Shown here: positions 60,218-64,000 of the stretch, piece after piece | How the letters are laid out: each line of letters begins with the position of its first letter | Position numbering within the stretch: the stretch's first letter is position 1 | NCBI GenBank assembly: GCA_002778195.1 | Contig: PCDI01000006.1 | Span: forward strand, 1,803,950 to 1,867,949 | Length of the DNA: 64,000 bases | Reading direction: 5' to 3' | DNA from: Raffaelea ambrosiae | Lineage: Eukaryota > Ascomycota > Sordariomycetes > Ophiostomatales > Ophiostomataceae | Position numbers and translations under genes: made by a program | The notes under the pieces: model-generated | What the model was told of the DNA's origin: nothing | What the model saw: the letters and a program-made list of their open reading frames with translations, nothing else | The model's database searches: none

Positions 60218-61341
60218 CTAAACATAGTGGCTGGTGACTTGTGGCGCAGTCCCATCAAGCCACATGTGGCTGCCGGGCTGCGGATGTTCGGATCGGGCGT
60301 CGGATCGGGAAACCGGGCGGTTTCTTGCTGCATGGCGACGACAATGTCCATTTTCAACGTGGATCTGCGTCGCCCCCTTTCCTTCGGGACCGCATACCCA
60401 CATCGGCGTTGCGTGGGTCCCTCTCGTGTGCCCCCCATACCGGCTGCCGAATTTGCGCCTTTTTCTGTGACGCGGATGCTCGTTGAGCAGGATACGGGCG
60501 TGGCTCCTTCCCCACCGGCTCCTTCTGTGGACAGTTGAACAGCTACAGGACATGCTAGTTTTTTCAGTTTTGGTATGTTCTGGCATGTTTTGGATGTTGA
60601 ACGTTTGAATATTTTGAGCAGTCTTGAAGATGTGCCTCCCCGTATGATCGCTGGATCACGTTTACTTTAAGTTTTTTTTTTTTTTTTGAACCAGATGTCT
60701 TCCCGTGTTCTCAGTACTTTTTCATCTCAGCTGTCCCCTTTCCCCCTTTTTTTCCTTCTGCTTCTTTCTTTTCTTGCTCGTGACGTGCAACACCTTAAAG
60801 TGGGCTTACCCGTGACGACGGCCAAGACGAGCCAGAAGAGTCGAGGGCCAGCCACAGTAATCTCTTGGACGGACGGAATCTTATGATGGTGATGTCTGGG
60901 TCGCTCCACCCACACGCTGGTACGCACACTACACACGCCAAAGGGGCCTGAAGGGTCCAGAGCCGGGGTCAATGTGGCTGGGGTAAGAAAGAGGGATGTG
61001 GAAGGATGGCGTGGCAGGATGCGCCAACGAGTAATAATGCAGGCAAACAAGGCCATACTATGTAGTAGTGACTCGGTGTGTAGCCAGGTTTGCACCCAAA
61101 ACCAGCTAACCAACGGGCTTCGTGGTGAGAGGTCAGAAGCTGTTCAGAGTCCAAGAGGGCCCCCAATTCCTCCTTGACGTTTCTGCCGTTTCTCTGCCGT
61201 TTCTCTGCCGTTCTCTGCAGAGTGAGCCAAAAGTCCTTATGCATGGCAAGAAAGTAGAAAGAAAACACCTGTTATCAGGCTGCTGTCCTTTTTCAGCTCT
61301 TGTTCCTTCTGCCTTTCCTGACGAGTGACGTGCTTTGGCCC

Positions 61342-61347
61342 CACGTG
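61342..61347. promoter_or_regulatory. Isolated CACGTG site
   Basis: A single E-box core in gene-free DNA. No adjacent gene within the window gives it a target. Confidence 0.2.
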
Positions 61348-64000
61348 ATCTCTAGAGGATGGGGGGCCGCGATCGCGATTGCACTGTGGGGAAAGCCCGG
61401 ACGGCCGACCAATAGAGACGATGAAGATGGAATCTGCAGGCAAGGAGAGGAATTGGGTTTGTAGAGCGGTTTGCTCCTTCCCCGCCGGAAAACAACGGAA
61501 AGACGAAATAATGTGTAGAGAAATATGGGACACGCCGCAAAAGTGGGGGTGGGACTCTACGAGTACGAGCACTGTAAGATAAGTACGAGTACAGACAAAA
61601 CCAGAGCTCATCCCCACAGGGCAGGATCGTGATCGGCCGACTTTGCCCGAACGGCCAAGAGCACAAACCTGTCCATAGTACGGAGAGTATGGCCCCAGTG
61701 CCAAATGGTGGGGAACTGGAGAGAGATGTTGGGGAGGGGAGGGGGGAGGAAGAATGGAGAGGATAACGTGAGACACCACGAGACATCAAGAACGATCTGG
61801 CCTTGTATGGAATACCTGATCTGGGCGTCAAATCTTGGCGCTGGCCATCTGGATATTGTTTGCCATTTGTTGGGCCTGGTCTTTTGGGTTTTTTGGGTTT
61901 CTTGGTCTATTGGTCTTTGCGCCGTTTCTGGCCGTTTCTGACTGTCCGTCTGGACCGTTCTATGGCTTTGCCTGCGTGCCTGTCTTCGCGTATGGCTGTG
62001 TTGGCTTGTGCCCTTTTCGGCGGGACCATTGGCTTTTCCTGTAGCCTCTTTTACGTACGAGCACTCGTTGGCGGCGTTGCGGAGCCGTCGTCGGCAAGGC
62101 TCGAGCTGCTTTTTATGCGGAACCGGCAAAAAAGGGGGAGGGGGAGAGGGAGGGAGGCAGCGAATGGAGTCGAAGTCTGGGCATGACTGGGGGCCGGGAG
62201 TTGGGGAGTCTGGGCAGCGCAACAGTCATTGGTATTCTATCTGGAATATGCAGGGTTCTTTTCCCATCCCACAGCGAAAGCGGACCGACGTTGTCGACGA
62301 CGATCACTGCAAGGGCGCCGATTCTCGCCGACGACGATGGCCGTCCGACGGGGGGAAGGGGGTGCCGGGAGACAGACAACGACTCTGGAGGCGAGCTGGA
62401 AGCGAGCTGGAAGTGACCTTGGAACGCCGGGGATGCACTCATCTTACATGTAATTTGTTACAGGTCTCTGCACATGCAATGCTGCTTGCCATGAAGAAAT
62501 GGCCGCCCAATTATGGAGCCGGTCCGTTGGAGGTCGTCCGGACTAACGGTTTGCCGGTGGTTGGCTGGCCGGGGGCGGTGACGCATAGCGAGTTGAAGCG
62601 AGTTGGGTGAATCAGCTGCGTGCATTGCGTGCATTGCGTGCTTTGCAGGCTTTGCAGGCTTTGCGCGCTTTGCGTTGTGCGTGCTTGCTTTTCATTCTTC
62701 ACCCACACCCGTGATATCTCTCCTGTTCGTTATGCCTTCCCCAGCCGGGCTGATATGCCGGCATGTCGTTCCTTCCTATTTGGAGGGGCCAATTCTTTAA
62801 TTCTGGGTTGTTTGGGGAAATGCAAAACGGCAAGTGGCCGACCGCAGGCAGAGCCTGGCCAAAATTTGGAGAACCCCCCCCCTGCACACGCCAACGGCTG
62901 TTTTTGGTAAGAACCAATGTGTTGATATCTGCAATGGATCGCTCCTTCCCCCGCGCACAACGAACAACGAACAACGAACAGAGTGCAGACCGCATGCGAA
63001 GCAATGCGTGACCCAAGCCAACACGATTGCCATTACGCATTCGAGCACGAATGGCTGCTGCGCATGCACACACGAAGCAGACCCCCCCCCAGTTATTTCC
63101 TCTCTGGGCTGCCCATTGGTGCGTGGGTTCACTAGTGCCGTGCCTTTTTGCAGGCCTTTGCAACACTTTGGTCCTGTTATTTGGTGTCCCTTCCCTTTTT
63201 ATTTTTTTGCTCGTCTTGTGGACAGTCCAGAGGGCTCCACTATGGAGGAATCCTGACTAGAGCCAAATAAATTAAAAGAAAAAGTCAAAAGAAAAAAAAA
63301 AAGAAATCAAGCCAAATCAAAGAGAAATGATACTCCCTCGCACACCAAAAGGCCCGCGAACCAGCCGCAACCCATCAGCGACACCAAGCCCAAGAGGGAC
63401 AGAGCACAGAGCAGCCGCTAGCAGTGATGTCGTATATCCCCCAGAAATCAGAGAGGACCCATACCACCAACCCACGTAACTAAACCAACTCGCCTGCGCC
63501 CACCCACCCCCTTTGCCAGACCAAGCAGAGGCCAAGAAAAAGTCACCGTCCACGTTTGACACCAGTATCCCCTGTGCGTGATTGGCCCCAACCAGGGGCC
63601 GTTGGGGGGGGGGGGCTTTAGTGCATGTCTGCGATCCTCCAGCACGAAGGACACGAGGCAGAGACAGAGACAGGAAGAAACAGGCGATGGTACAGACTAT
63701 AGCAGCAGGCGAGTCAGAACGAGAGACAGGAACATGGATGGCCTTCTCGCGTACAGAGACAGTCGCATGCTGGGAGCTCTCCCTCTCCTGGCTTGCCTAC
63801 CAACGCAGAATGGGCCCGGATTGACAATGGGCCAGGCAAAAGCGCCCAATAACGTGTTATACACTAGCAGCGCCGAAGCGTCGCCCATGGTGGTATTGTC
63901 CCGTCCCATCCTTTGGCTGCGCCTTGGTGCGTCCGCGTGCAGCTCTTGCATGGGGGGGGGCCTGGCTGGTCCCTGCGGCCTTGTCGCCGAAGAACCGTCG

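Larger units (their letters stand above)
56000..64000. other. Gene-free region right of the MARVEL gene
   Basis: No gene is supported in these 8 kb. The first few hundred bases are the promoter side of the minus-strand MARVEL gene (purine-rich plus strand, TATATA near 56,275). Other contents are a T homopolymer at about 57,104-57,125, GAGTTACCT three times at 57,191-57,230, a 9-bp CAGCCAACG repeat, TACACCGTA at 57,624, the 12-bp E-box-like array, TACTATGTA at 61,056, CTGCCGTTTCT repeats near 61,180-61,220 and TGCGTGCAT/TTTGCAGGC repeats near 62,617-62,680. A gene could begin beyond the right edge. Confidence 0.6.

Noticed and set aside
59946..60221. Open frame of 91 codons with an Asp-Val-Ser-Cys-type repeat
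   Set aside because: The repeat is just the 12-bp nucleotide array read in one frame. No homologous protein is recognised and the flanking part is low complexity.

Overview
The window is nuclear DNA of a filamentous ascomycete (Pezizomycotina, most likely Sordariomycetes). The evidence is short introns with GTAAGT/GTATGT/GTACGT-type donors, single-gene transcription units on both strands, and proteins of fungal or fungal-enriched families: an NDT80/PhoG-type regulator of the VIB-1/XprG type, the STRIPAK subunit HAM-2/PRO22, a DUF2011-like protein, a MARVEL-domain protein and a dolichyldiphosphatase. The species cannot be told from the sequence. I found no convincing tRNA, rRNA, CRISPR array or intact transposon.

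Layout. (1) 0.8-3.6 kb, plus: a GPCR-like seven-transmembrane protein with a very long disordered tail (4 exons). (2) 4.6-5.6 kb, minus: dolichyldiphosphatase (2 exons), convergent with the first gene. (3) 6.7-7.9 kb, minus: DUF2011-like basic/acidic protein. (4) 12.4-15.2 kb, minus: vib-1/xprG-like NDT80-fold transcription factor (3 exons, 27-residue polyglutamine tract). (5) 15.2-46.4 kb: about 31 kb with no gene I can support. It is rich in microsatellites, 9-12 bp minisatellites, homopolymers and a dispersed TAC-N3-GTA inverted-repeat word family, and carries one 75-base assembly gap. (6) 46.4-48.8 kb, minus: RWD-RING-IBR-RING (RBR) E3 ubiquitin ligase of the RNF14/Itt1 type. (7) 49.7-53.6 kb, plus: ham-2/pro22 (Far11/STRIP1 family, 6 exons), divergent from the RBR gene across 872 bp. 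(8) 55.3-56.0 kb, minus: four-TM MARVEL protein, convergent with ham-2. (9) 56-64 kb: a second gene-free stretch that holds a precise 12-bp-period array of E-box-like sites.

Biology. Most of the genes are housekeeping or signalling genes of hyphal life: N-glycosylation lipid recycling, ubiquitylation, and STRIPAK-dependent hyphal fusion. VIB-1-type factors control programmed death after incompatible fusion and HAM-2 is needed for fusion itself, so two parts of the fusion/non-self programme lie on one 40-kb segment. Nothing in the sequence shows that they are co-regulated. The gene-free DNA is not obviously AT-rich or RIP-like and shows no transposon coding remnants. Its main features are dispersed short palindromic words and many short-unit tandem repeats.

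Gene models were built by hand from frame continuity, splice consensus and recalled family similarity. All introns restore frame exactly. Two introns are multiples of three without stop codons, so a naive ORF call would merge them into the protein.
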